A stretch of 64,000 nucleotides of DNA, from positions 1-64,000 of the forward strand of contig CAZFIM010000001.1 of assembly GCA_964519615.1 (NCBI GenBank), read 5' to 3'. Of this stretch, positions 1 through 7,244 are shown piece by piece. A model generated the notes under the pieces. The model worked only from the letters and a program-made list of their open reading frames with translations. It was not told the origin of the DNA and made no database searches. Every line of letters starts with the position of its first letter. The stretch's first letter is position 1. This DNA comes from CAZFIM01 sp964519615 (GTDB taxonomy: Bacteria > Chloroflexota > Dehalococcoidia > GIF9 > UBA5629). Position numbers and translations under genes: made by a program.

Positions 1-436
1 GCCCCAGATACACCGCTGCTACGTTGATGCCCAGCACTCTGCCTCTCTCTTCCGCCGGATAGGCTGAGCTGAGCAGCGCCACCGATACGCTGTAGGTCAT
101 GGCCGCCCCCACTCCCTGAAGCGCGCGGAAGATAATAAGCACCCTCCCGCTGGGAGCGATCGCGCAGAGCAGGGCAGCTATGGTAAAGACTATCAGCCCC
201 ACCCTCATGACCCTTTTTCTACCGTAGATATCGGCAAGCCTGCCGAAGGGCAGCACGAATATGGCTGAGGTGAGCGAATACACCAGCGTGATCCAGCCGA
301 GCCCTACCGCATTGAGGGCGAGATCATTACCAATCGTGGGCAAGGCTATGGTGACGCCGCTCATCATCAGCGGCCCGGCAAAGGACATCAGCGTTGAAAC
401 TATCAGTAAATAGGTCTTTTCTTCGATCTTTGCCAT
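1..436 (-). CDS. MFS transporter, DHA2/EmrB-like drug efflux (C-terminus beyond the edge)
   Basis: This is the N-terminal 145 codons of a leftward gene cut by the left edge of the window. The translation shows hydrophobic segments and a textbook MFS motif A between TM2 and TM3 (GRLADIYGRKRV). An early LPTIGNDL stretch follows TM1, as in the 14-TM DHA2 (QacA/EmrB) family. Such proteins export drugs or metabolites across the cytoplasmic membrane by proton antiport; the substrate here is unknown. I chose the ATG at 436 (MAKIEEK). An in-frame ATG two codons upstream (442) is equally possible because no strong ribosome-binding site distinguishes them. The 220 bases upstream to ygbA hold no other feature I can support. 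Confidence 0.85.
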   Translation of the reverse strand, partial: MAKIEEKTYLLIVSTLMSFAGPLMMSGVTIALPTIGNDLALNAVGLGWITLVYSLTSAIFVLPFGRLADIYGRKRVMRVGLIVFTIAALLCAIAPSGRVLIIFRALQGVGAAMTYSVSVALLSSAYPAEERGRVLGINVAAVYLG

Positions 437-659
437 ATGCATCCGGTATAGGGTCAGAAAGGGCTTGATTCAACAGCAGCGGCTGTGCGCAAACACCATG
501 TGCTCCCTGTCCGGTTCTATTAAAAGAATACTCTCATAAGGTGCAACCTTTTACCGGAACAACCGCTTATACCCGGTTGACTATTATAGCATGATGGCCG
601 CAGGTAAGAGTTAAAAAACGTATTCATTTCCGTGTGGAAACCGTAGCGCAGGGGCTTTG

Positions 660-1010
660 CTACAGTCGTTGCTGGCCTGAGCGCGGCTTAAGCGCTGCCG
701 GAGCGGGGTGGATGTACCTGGCAAGCATATGCCTCAGCGCCAGCAGCGGATGGCGGTATATCATCCGTGGTCCGGCGTAACGCATGACCGCCCTTATTTT
801 CTCTCTCATGGGCGGGCGGTAGCAGTGCACCGGACAGCGGGCGCACGCCGGTTTATCTTTGCCGTAGGGGCATTTCTCAAGGCGGCTGCGCGCATACTCA
901 AGCAGGTCACTGCACTCGGAACACAGTGTTTTCTCACCGTGAATGCCGCTGCAGTACAGACCTATCATGGCCTCTACGGTTTTCAGTTCTGTTTTCAGGC
1001 GTTTATGCAT
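660..1010 (-). CDS. ygbA: YgbA-family nitric-oxide/nitrous-oxide-responsive protein
   Basis: This short cysteine-rich protein matches the YgbA ('nitrous oxide-stimulated promoter') family almost end to end. It has an LYCSGIHG segment, then LCSECSDLLEYARSRLEKCP, then CARCPVHCYRPPMREKI, and closes with VMRYAGPRMIYRHPLLALRH. The spaced cysteines (LCxxC, CP, CxxCPVHC) probably bind a metal or an Fe-S cluster. In enterobacteria the family belongs to the NsrR nitric-oxide regulon; a role in NO recovery here is inference. I start at ATG 1010. A TTG at 1046 would add 12 residues that are not conserved, and neither start has a good Shine-Dalgarno sequence. It stands alone, convergent with nothing nearby. 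Confidence 0.85.
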   Translation of the reverse strand: MHKRLKTELKTVEAMIGLYCSGIHGEKTLCSECSDLLEYARSRLEKCPYGKDKPACARCPVHCYRPPMREKIRAVMRYAGPRMIYRHPLLALRHMLARYIHPAPAALKPRSGQQRL

Positions 1011-1193
1011 ACTATTCAATGATAACAAAGCGGATAAAAGCGGCAAAATTACTGTAAAGCCGCATATCGGGGAAGGGGGTAGGTTGACGGCAGGAAGGGG
1101 CGTTCGCTGCCGCGGGCCCGCCTCATCTTCCCGCCTTCAACCTGTAAAAAAGTGGTACACATTGCGCAGGCGGCTTTTCTTCCGCGCCTGCCT

Positions 1194-1631
1194 CTATTCC
1201 ACATAAACCCGGACTTTCTCTTTGCCGTCCTTGACATCTATCTCTATGTCGCTGAGCGATTCCACCAGGGGCTCAATGTCCTCATACTTCATCTTGTTAA
1301 GGTCTATATCGATGCCTTTCTCCTGCAGGGCATCATTAGCCTGATGCACGGCCGATGATGGAATGAGCTTGGTGAGCTTCATGCCGGCGCGTATCAGCGA
1401 GAGGGGGACGCGGATATTCACTTTGCTTGCGCTTTTATCCTCCTGTCCCTCCCCCGGCTCCACCAGGACACGCAGGTAGCGCGGCTTTTGAGCGCCTGAT
1501 TTGTCAGCGCCGGTCCTGCTCTCCTGCTCAGGGGAATCTTTCCCCACCAGTTCCAGCAAACGCTGCGCCTCCTCAACGGAGATCTTTTTCTCCGCCAGCA
1601 TCTGGAGTATATCCTTTTGATTGTCGTTCAT
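1194..1631 (-). CDS. SHOCT-like domain protein, last gene of the DUF2089 operon
   Basis: The protein has about 145 residues. The N-terminus (residues 1-35, QKDILQMLAEKKISVEEAQRLLEL) is a SHOCT-like helix pair, the oligomerisation module often found at the ends of stress and anti-sigma-like proteins. A charged linker follows, then a conserved C-terminal region (VNIRVPLSLIRAGMKLTKLIP onward, ending IDVKDGKEKVRVYVE) seen in paralogues that travel with DUF2089 regulators. ATG 1631 is favoured because GGGAGGAAAG lies just upstream; an ATG seven codons earlier overlaps that site. It follows the membrane-protein gene by about 25 bases in the same leftward operon. The function is unknown. By analogy with similar clusters it may be a regulatory partner of the upstream DUF2089 protein. 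Confidence 0.75.
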   Translation of the reverse strand: MNDNQKDILQMLAEKKISVEEAQRLLELVGKDSPEQESRTGADKSGAQKPRYLRVLVEPGEGQEDKSASKVNIRVPLSLIRAGMKLTKLIPSSAVHQANDALQEKGIDIDLNKMKYEDIEPLVESLSDIEIDVKDGKEKVRVYVE

Positions 1632-1656
1632 TTTTCTTTCCTCCCGGTGCACTCTC

Positions 1657-1935
1657 TCAGAGCACCGCTATTTCTATTTTTTCGTTCTTCTGCTTAAGAT
1701 CGAGCTTCAGCCCGCGCAGACTGCACATACACTTATACACAACAGCCACGCCGGCAAGAACCTGCCTTATGCGCCTGCTGCATAACGCCGTCGCGGCAGC
1801 TATGAGCAAAAGCGGCAGCAGGACAAGAGCTATCATTGCCGCCAGCAGCCAGAGTAAAAAGAGTGGGAGCCAGAGCCTGAGATTGTGCCTGCTATCCGTA
1901 ATATAGAGTTTCATGATGCAGGGCGGCACTGTCAT
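1657..1935 (-). CDS. small membrane protein, middle gene of the DUF2089 operon
   Basis: A 92-residue protein with two long hydrophobic stretches (about residues 21-36 and 38-52, WLPLFLLWLLAAMIALVLLP), then a basic cytoplasmic-looking tail (CSRRIRQ, KLDLKQKNEK). Its ATG at 1935 overlaps the stop codon of the DUF2089 gene (ATGA at 1932-1935), so translation is probably coupled. An internal ATG at 1914 is an alternative start. I recognise no family. The order DUF2089 regulator, small TM protein, SHOCT-like protein suggests a membrane-associated regulatory unit, but that is inference. Confidence 0.6.
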   Translation of the reverse strand: MTVPPCIMKLYITDSRHNLRLWLPLFLLWLLAAMIALVLLPLLLIAAATALCSRRIRQVLAGVAVVYKCMCSLRGLKLDLKQKNEKIEIAVL

Positions 1936-2294
1936 TCCTTCAACCTCTCTATCGCCTCAGCAGCAGTAATCCGTCCGGATTTGAGCTCCTGAATGATCCT
2001 GTCTCTGGCCGGAACGGAGGTGATATCGACCATCTCGAACTGCCCGGCAATACGGCTCAGCCTGTTCTTGACCGTGGGATAGCTGATGCCGAAAAGCCTT
2101 TCCATCTCTTTGATGGAACCATCGCATTTCACAAAAGCCATGACAAAAACCTGGTCCTCCGGGGGAAGCTTTGCCAGGGGCGGCAGCTCGAAACTACCTT
2201 CAATGGCCACACCTGACCCGCACAACCGCACCCGCTCTACCGTAAACGGTTCTTCCTGAGTAAGCTTTGTCAGCTCATGCCATTCGCTGCTCAT
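1932..2294 (-). CDS. DUF2089 family regulator with C-terminal SHOCT-like helix
   Basis: A 120-residue protein. The family core lies at about residues 38-85: PPLAKLPPEDQVFVMAFVKC, then GSIKEMERLFGISYPTVKNRL, a helix-turn-helix resembling sigma region 4. The N-terminal zinc-ribbon half common in DUF2089 proteins is reduced here: only one cysteine remains before the core. The last 20 residues (ELKSGRITAAEAIERLKE) form a SHOCT-like helix pair like the one in the third gene of this operon, hinting that the two proteins associate. The start has a good GGAGAGGG site. A TTGACA-17-TATTTT promoter lies 70-100 bases upstream. DNA binding is probable from the HTH; the target is unknown. Confidence 0.8.
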   Translation of the reverse strand: MSSEWHELTKLTQEEPFTVERVRLCGSGVAIEGSFELPPLAKLPPEDQVFVMAFVKCDGSIKEMERLFGISYPTVKNRLSRIAGQFEMVDITSVPARDRIIQELKSGRITAAEAIERLKE

Positions 2295-2363
2295 GGCGCC
2301 CTCTCCTTTCCTTGCCGGACATCCCGGCTGTTTTAGTCAGTTAAAAATAAACTTATATTATTT

Positions 2364-2392
2364 AAAATAGCATATAAAATTAATAATGTCAA
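2364..2392 (-). promoter_or_regulatory. sigma70-type promoter of the DUF2089 operon inside an AT-rich block
   Basis: On the minus strand TTGACA (plus 2387-2392) and TATTTT (plus 2364-2369) are separated by exactly 17 bases. They sit in a block at about 2340-2425 that is overwhelmingly A and T, in contrast to the balanced composition on both sides. The block separates the divergent DUF2089 operon and amt, and could act as an UP element or bend DNA for both. No equally good promoter for amt was seen in it. Confidence 0.6.
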
Positions 2393-2550
2393 TAATATAT
2401 AATAATAAAATTAAGAAAATTAATATCTGCTTCAACAAAGGGGTAATCCGGCGGAGAAACATCCGTAACAAATATTTAACACAATGGTAACAGCGCGGAA
2501 ATACCGGGATTTCATAATTGATTCCATAAATAAATAAAGGTGGTGATACC

Positions 2551-3972
2551 ATGTTTCCTGCAACAAGCAAACGATTACACAGGTGGCTGAAGCTGGCCGG
2601 TGCGGGAGCGGTTTTTGCGCTCGTACTGCTGTTTGCCGCAGCTAACGGCGCATTTGCCGCCGATGCCGCCGGAGCAGAGACGCTTGCCGCCGACCCGGGC
2701 GCCGCGCTCGATTATGTCTGGATTCTGGTGGCGGCATTTCTGGTCTTCATAATGCAGGCCGGTTTTGCCATGCTGGAAGCCGGTTTCTGCCGGGCTAAAA
2801 ATGCCGTCAACCTGCTCATGAAGAACCTGATGGATTTCTGCATCGGCTCGCTGGCCTTTTTTGCGGTCGGTTTCGCCTTCATGTTCGGGGCAAGCCGGGC
2901 AGGTATTATCGGTACGACCGGCTGGTTCTTATCAGGCCAGGAATACGATGTAGGCCGCTATCTGCTCTTTATGTTCGAGGTAGTGTTTGCGGCAACCGCA
3001 GCCACCATCGTATCCGGTGCTGTGGCTGAAAGGCTTAAGATAAAAGCGTATTTTATCTACAGCATACTGATATGTGCGGTTGTCTATCCGATATACGGTC
3101 ACTGGGTGTGGGGTGGAGGATGGCTTGCCGGCCTGCCGCTGGGAATGGGGCATCTTGATTTTGCCGGCTCGGGCGTGGTACATGCCGTCGGAGGGTTTAT
3201 CGGCCTGGCGGGTGCGGTGGTGCTTGGCCCGCGCATAGGGAAATATACTAAAGGAGGGACCCCCCGCGGTATTCCCGGGCACAGCCTGACGCTTGCCGCT
3301 CTGGGCTGTTTTCTGCTCTGGTTCGGGTGGTACGGCTTCAACAGCGGAAGCACTCTTTCCGCCCACGAACTGCGCATCGCAGTGATTGCCGTCAATACCA
3401 CGCTGGCCGCATCTTCCGGCGCTATCTTTGCCCTCTTTCTGGTGTGGACAAAGACTAAAAAGCTTGATCTGGGTATGGCTATCAACGGCGCTATAGCCGG
3501 ATTGGTGGCTGTAACCGCGCCCTGTGCCTGGGTTGAGGGATGGGCTGCTGTGGTTATAGGTATAGTAGCCGGTGCTGTGGTGGTAGCGGGAGTGAACTTC
3601 TTCGACCGCATAGGTGTAGACGACCCCGTCGGTGCGGTCAGCGTTCACGGGTTGAACGGTATCTGGGGTTTGTTAAGCGTGGGGCTTTTCGCAGACGGGA
3701 CATACGGCAATTATACAACTGATCTTCCGCATGTGACCGGACTCTTTTACGGGGGAGGGTGGGAGCAGCTGGGCGCACAGGCCCTCGGCGCGGCGGTATG
3801 TGCCGCCTGGGCTTTTGCTCTCGGCTTTATCATCTTCAAGGTGATGGACCTGATATTCGGAATACGCGTTGCCCCGCAGGAAGAGATAGAAGGCCTTGAC
3901 CTTATAGAACATGGAGGCAGGGCTTACCCCAGTTTCCATGTTATGGAGGAGACGCCCTATGAGCAGCATTGA
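2551..3972 (+). CDS. amt: ammonium transporter, Amt/MEP/Rh family
   Basis: A 473-residue ammonium channel of normal family length. It begins with a signal peptide (basic start, hydrophobic core, AFAADAA cleavage region around residue 36), as in AmtB. Family signatures include LDYVWILVAAFLVFIMQAGF, EAGFCRAKNAVNLLMKN, the first pore histidine in GSGVVHAVGG and the second in VHGLNGIWG. The C-terminal tail EEIEGLDLIEHGGRAYP is the segment that contacts PII. It conducts ammonium or ammonia into the cell. The PII gene follows 32 bases downstream, the standard amt-glnK arrangement in which uridylylation-sensitive PII plugs the channel. The start has a modest GGTGGTGAT site. Confidence 0.97.
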   Translation: MFPATSKRLHRWLKLAGAGAVFALVLLFAAANGAFAADAAGAETLAADPGAALDYVWILVAAFLVFIMQAGFAMLEAGFCRAKNAVNLLMKNLMDFCIGSLAFFAVGFAFMFGASRAGIIGTTGWFLSGQEYDVGRYLLFMFEVVFAATAATIVSGAVAERLKIKAYFIYSILICAVVYPIYGHWVWGGGWLAGLPLGMGHLDFAGSGVVHAVGGFIGLAGAVVLGPRIGKYTKGGTPRGIPGHSLTLAALGCFLLWFGWYGFNSGSTLSAHELRIAVIAVNTTLAASSGAIFALFLVWTKTKKLDLGMAINGAIAGLVAVTAPCAWVEGWAAVVIGIVAGAVVVAGVNFFDRIGVDDPVGAVSVHGLNGIWGLLSVGLFADGTYGNYTTDLPHVTGLFYGGGWEQLGAQALGAAVCAAWAFALGFIIFKVMDLIFGIRVAPQEEIEGLDLIEHGGRAYPSFHVMEETPYEQH

Positions 3973-4004
3973 TAACCTGCAATATGCACTGAGGAGAAAA
4001 TAAA

Positions 4005-4349
4005 ATGATGAGAAAGATTGAAGCAATCATCAGGCCTGAGAAGCTGCCCGTGGTGAGAGAAGCGCTTTCCAAACTCGGCTGTCCGGGCATTACCATAAGC
4101 GATGTCAAAGGCCAGGGGAAGCAGAAGGGACTGATCCAGCAGTTTCGCGGCAGGGAGTACCGTATCGACCTGCTGCCCAAAGTGAAGATCGAGCTGGTGA
4201 TAAACAGTACTATCGACCTCAACACGGTGCTTAAAGTGATAATAGACAATGCCAGGACGGGCGATGCGGGAGACGGCAAAATATTCGTCTGGCCGCTGGA
4301 GGACGTTATCAGAATCAGAACGGGAGAAAAGGGCGTAGAAGCAGTCTGA
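4005..4349 (+). CDS. glnB: nitrogen regulatory protein P-II (GlnB/GlnK)
   Basis: A 114-residue PII signal protein. It opens with RKIEAIIRPEKL and carries the VKGQGKQKG nucleotide-binding stretch. The T-loop RGREYRIDLLPKVKIEL contains the tyrosine (Tyr52 here, Tyr51 in E. coli numbering) that is uridylylated in many bacteria, and the end is DGKIFVWPLEDVIRIRTGE. It binds ATP/ADP and 2-oxoglutarate and reports nitrogen status. Lying directly behind amt, it is expected to act as the GlnK-type gate of that channel. GAGGAG precedes the ATG; a second ATG one codon on would give the usual MRKIEAI start. A strong terminator follows. Confidence 0.96.
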   Translation: MMRKIEAIIRPEKLPVVREALSKLGCPGITISDVKGQGKQKGLIQQFRGREYRIDLLPKVKIELVINSTIDLNTVLKVIIDNARTGDAGDGKIFVWPLEDVIRIRTGEKGVEAV

Positions 4350-4390
4350 TTAAGAACAGTTTTAGCAATTATCATCAGGAGAAGCAAGCG

Positions 4391-4428
4391 GCAGGCCGTA
4401 TCATCCCGTACGGCCTGCCTGCACTTTT
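4391..4428 (+). terminator. intrinsic terminator after amt-glnB
   Basis: A perfect 10-bp stem (GCAGGCCGTA, 4391-4400, against TACGGCCTGC, 4409-4418) with an 8-nt loop is followed within a few bases by ACTTTTAT. The short U-run makes it a moderate rather than ideal terminator, but it is well placed 42 bases after glnB. Confidence 0.7.
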
Positions 4429-4468
4429 ATATCCTGAACATACTCATCGCCGTAACGGAGCAGACCAG

Positions 4469-5047
4469 ATGCTTTTTCTTAATATACCGAAGCCGGTGAA
4501 CAAAAACCGCCTGCAGATGCTAAAGTTATATATGATGAAAGGCGTTATCCGTTTATTGATTGCAAGTGCAATGCTGCTTCCGGCGGTCCTCTCCGCTACG
4601 GCTTGCACTCCTCCACAGGGAGAGGGATTTGCCGTCTACCTGACCGCAGATGATATTCCACCTGAACGTATGGAGATGCTAAGCCGCGTAGAAACGGCCG
4701 CCGATCCCATAATTGCGCAGGACGATATCGTCTCTTACAGGCGCTCGACACACGAGATAGTGCTCAAGCCGGATGCGGCCGGGCGTCTTTCGGAGACCCT
4801 CTTTCCTGTCCATGGCACGTCCTTTCTGGTATGTGTGGACGGTGCCCCTCTCTACTGGGGGGCATTCTGGCCGTACTATTCTTCCCTCTCATTCGACGGA
4901 GTGGTTATACCCGTGCCGGTACTGAACGGCGATACCATACGGATAGAGCTGGGTTATCCGGGAAGCTCTTTTTTCAGCGGAGAAGACCCACGCGACAATC
5001 CGCTTGTGTGGCAGGCGCTTACTAAAGCGGGCAAGCTCAAACCGTAG
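4469..5047 (+). CDS. secreted protein or lipoprotein of unknown function
   Basis: A 192-residue protein with an extended N-region and a hydrophobic stretch (IRLLIASAMLLPAVLSATAC, about residues 27-46). This ends in a cysteine, suggesting a lipoprotein signal; the residues before the cysteine (ATA) fit the lipobox only loosely. The mature part has no motif I recognise. It is rich in aromatic residues around LYWGAFWPYYSSLSFDG and looks like a compact extracytoplasmic domain. GGAG lies eight bases before ATG 4469. An ATGATG at 4532/4535 would give a more ordinary signal peptide but lacks a ribosome site. Its neighbours say nothing about its role. Confidence 0.6.
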   Translation: MLFLNIPKPVNKNRLQMLKLYMMKGVIRLLIASAMLLPAVLSATACTPPQGEGFAVYLTADDIPPERMEMLSRVETAADPIIAQDDIVSYRRSTHEIVLKPDAAGRLSETLFPVHGTSFLVCVDGAPLYWGAFWPYYSSLSFDGVVIPVPVLNGDTIRIELGYPGSSFFSGEDPRDNPLVWQALTKAGKLKP

Positions 5048-5096
5048 ATAACCCTTTTGGGCAGTGGTCTTGTTCAGACATAAAGCCAGAAATGTT

Positions 5097-5150
5097 TGTA
5101 ACTATTGTATGACAAATTGTAAGTGTGCTACTATTACAATACTAGTTACA
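5097..5150 (+). promoter_or_regulatory. nested-dyad operator/promoter of hicBA
   Basis: Two perfect inverted repeats are nested. The outer is TGTAACTA (5097-5104) with TAGTTACA (5143-5150); the inner is ATTGTAA (5116-5122) with TTACAAT (5134-5140). A promoter TTGTAA-17-TACTAG (5117-5122 and 5140-5145) lies inside them. That is the expected position for autorepression by the HicB antitoxin, whose gene starts 48 bases downstream. The binding itself is inferred. Confidence 0.55.
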
Positions 5151-5198
5151 CATTTTATTGATTATGTGAAATCTGGTTAGTAGCAAGGAGATAGAGCT

Positions 5199-5510
5199 AT
5201 GGAGCCAGCGGGGTACATTGTCCTCACGCATGTTTTTCATAAAGAAGGCCGAAAATGGGTAGCCGATTGCAGAGAATTAGGCACATCTACATTTGGACGT
5301 TCATTAGGTGAAGCGGAGAAGAGACTTAAAGATGCTGTATTGTGCCACTTGAATACACTTGAAGAAGTGGGGGAAAGAGGGCGTTTTTTCAGAGAGAATA
5401 ATATACAGTTTCATTCTGAAAAGCCTAGAAACATAAATGTACGCATTTCACCAAATGAAGATGAGTTTATAATGCCCAAAGTTCAAAGAGTACCAGTTAA
5501 TGCACACTGA
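5199..5510 (+). CDS. hicB: HicB-like antitoxin
   Basis: A 103-residue protein with the HicB/UPF0150 fold pattern: a beta hairpin (YIVLTHVFHKEGRKWVADCRELG) followed by the STFGRSLGEAEKRLKDAV helix, where the family has GDTxEEAxxNxxEA. The C-terminal part (NINVRISPNEDEF) would carry any DNA-binding element, but I see no clear HTH or ribbon-helix-helix there. It should neutralise the HicA RNase encoded immediately downstream, whose ATG overlaps this stop by one base (TGATG). The start has GGAG at good distance. The gene pair is AT-richer than its neighbours, as expected of a mobile toxin-antitoxin module. The order antitoxin before toxin is the reverse of classical E. coli hicAB but common elsewhere. 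Confidence 0.75.
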   Translation: MEPAGYIVLTHVFHKEGRKWVADCRELGTSTFGRSLGEAEKRLKDAVLCHLNTLEEVGERGRFFRENNIQFHSEKPRNINVRISPNEDEFIMPKVQRVPVNAH

Positions 5511-5761
5511 TGTCTTCATTACCTGCAATTTCAGGAATAGGATTAATAAAGATACTTGAATTAGATGGTTGGGTTACCGGGAGGAAATCTAACCACGGAA
5601 GATGTATGACAAAAAAATTCTCTGATAGAACAAGGGTTACTTTCATTCCGGAAACTAAAACGTCTTTACCAATAGGAACACTGAAGGCAATATTAGGGGT
5701 GAAGCAAACGAACATTGGTAAAAGCGGCTTCGAATCACTAATAAACAAATATGGGATTTAA
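5510..5761 (+). CDS. hicA: HicA-like mRNA interferase toxin
   Basis: An 83-residue protein with the HicA (YcfA) double-stranded-RNA-binding-like fold pattern: LPAISGIGLIKILELDGW, a basic turn with the catalytic-histidine region (GRKSNHGRCM, where the family usually has GSH), a central strand, then LPIGTLKAILG and a helical end. HicA toxins cleave mRNA at the ribosome. The histidine aligns as His29-30 but the usual GSHxxx context is altered, so activity should not be assumed. It is translationally coupled to hicB by a TGATG overlap. Confidence 0.72.
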   Translation: MSSLPAISGIGLIKILELDGWVTGRKSNHGRCMTKKFSDRTRVTFIPETKTSLPIGTLKAILGVKQTNIGKSGFESLINKYGI

Positions 5762-5949
5762 ACTATAGTATAACCATATCTAAAATCATAGATTCAAATA
5801 AGAAGAAGCCACGCAGAGACATCAACCAATTAGATGCTTCTATTATGGAGCAGGTCATCAAAGAATACAATCCCGAACCATCTAGCTTAAAATCTAACAA
5901 TCAAGATTCCCGACTTTCAAATTCAAACCAGACCGCTGCCCCTTTTTGA
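5722..5949 (+). pseudogene. possible decayed small ORF behind hicA
   Basis: The frame is open from 5722 to a TGA at 5947-5949 (75 codons), but its only ATG is at 5845. Before that ATG it reads SNKKKPRRDINQLDASIMEQV. This resembles the small bacterial proteins with a basic K/R-P-RD-xNQLA-x-xI start, which here would lack an initiator. I read it as a fragment or coincidence, not a confident gene. The remainder up to 6092 shows nothing else. Confidence 0.2.
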
Positions 5950-6104
5950 CAGATATACGCACGAACACTATAATGTGTCACACCTAGCAAACCGATGTAT
6001 CGATCTCGCAGCATATTATTATGTATTTATATATAGCTGGTTTTACCTGTACCTCTCCCTTTGATTTCCTATAGTCCGTACGGAAAACGATCAGGAGGAG
6101 TGAC

Positions 6105-7244
6105 TTGGACGTTCTGGGGTATTTCAGACAGTATAACGCTTCCTTCCCGGACAGCGCATGCATCGCAGACTACAAAGCAAACGGAAGAAAGATATTCGGC
6201 TGGACGTGCACCTATATACCGGAGGAGCTTGTTCACGCCGCCGGAGCGCTGCCTGTGCGGGTAACGGGCTATTCGCAGGAGAAAGAGCTTGAAGACGGCA
6301 CCGCCTTCCTCTACGGCAATACCTGTTCTTTTTCGCGCAGCTGCCTGCAAATGGCCATCGATAAGAAATATGATTTTCTGGACGGGCTGATTGCGGCTTC
6401 GACCTGTGACGGAGCCCGGCGGCTCTACGATCAGTGGACCATGTTCCTGGGAGTCCCTTTCAGTCGTATGATCACCGTCCCGCGCAAATATGATGCCGCT
6501 GCCTGCGCGCTCTATAACGGGCAAATTGCGGAGTTGAAGAGGCAACTGGAAGAACATTTGAAGGTGACCATCACGGACGATGCGCTGAAACATTCCATAG
6601 CGCTCTATAACAAATTCAGAGCGCTTATGCACAGGCTCTATGAACTGCGCAAGCTTAAATGTCCCCCTGTATCGGGTGCGGATGTTATGGAGGTAGCTAA
6701 TGCCGGCTGCCGCATGCCCAAAGAAATGTTCAATAGCTATCTGGAGATGCTGCTTGAGCAGCTTGCGCAGCCGGGCAAACAGCATGAAGGCCGTGCGCGC
6801 ATCATGCTGGCGGGCAGCGTAATGACCAACCCTCAGTTCATCAGCTCGATAGAGGAGGTCGGAGCCGTTGTAGTTGCAGATGAGCTTTGTACCACCACCC
6901 GCCACTGGTCCGATCCGGTTGTACTGGATGGCAGCGCAAAACCGGTGGAGGCGCTGAGCCGCCGTTATCTTACCAATTTTCCCTGTGCCCGTATGATCCC
7001 CTCCGATGAAAGATTCAGGCGTATTATCGATTATGTTCGCACCTGCAAGGTTGACGGCGTGATCAGCCAGACGATCCGCTATTGTGTACCCTATGCGCAG
7101 GACCTGCCGCTTTTGATGGAGAAGCTTAAGAGTGAAGGTATACCGGTGCTGGCCCTCGATCTGGAGTACGGTAGCTCAGGCTCCGGGCAGATACGTACCA
7201 GGGTACAGGCGTTTATCGAGATGCTGGAGGCGAAGAAAAAATGA
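6105..7244 (+). CDS. 2-hydroxyacyl-CoA dehydratase / benzoyl-CoA reductase-type subunit (HgdB family)
   Basis: A 379-residue member of the HgdB/BcrC/FldC family. These subunits carry one [4Fe-4S] cluster each and perform radical dehydration of 2-hydroxyacyl-CoA, or ATP-driven reduction of aromatic CoA esters. It shows IFGWTCTYIPEELVHAAGALPVR, the NTCSFSRSC cysteine segment, ASTCDGARRLYD and a late RYCVPY, where the family places its cluster ligands. The start is a TTG at 6105, fixed by AGGAGGAG five bases upstream. It overlaps the next subunit by ATGA, so the two form a heterodimer with coupled translation. No activator ATPase (HgdC/BcrA type) is encoded in the window, so substrate and partner are open. 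Confidence 0.88.
   Translation: MDVLGYFRQYNASFPDSACIADYKANGRKIFGWTCTYIPEELVHAAGALPVRVTGYSQEKELEDGTAFLYGNTCSFSRSCLQMAIDKKYDFLDGLIAASTCDGARRLYDQWTMFLGVPFSRMITVPRKYDAAACALYNGQIAELKRQLEEHLKVTITDDALKHSIALYNKFRALMHRLYELRKLKCPPVSGADVMEVANAGCRMPKEMFNSYLEMLLEQLAQPGKQHEGRARIMLAGSVMTNPQFISSIEEVGAVVVADELCTTTRHWSDPVVLDGSAKPVEALSRRYLTNFPCARMIPSDERFRRIIDYVRTCKVDGVISQTIRYCVPYAQDLPLLMEKLKSEGIPVLALDLEYGSSGSGQIRTRVQAFIEMLEAKKK

Noticed and set aside
2932..3648. 238-codon minus-strand frame opposite amt
   Set aside because: Shadow of the ammonium transporter; composition dominated by complements of Gly/Ala/Val codons.
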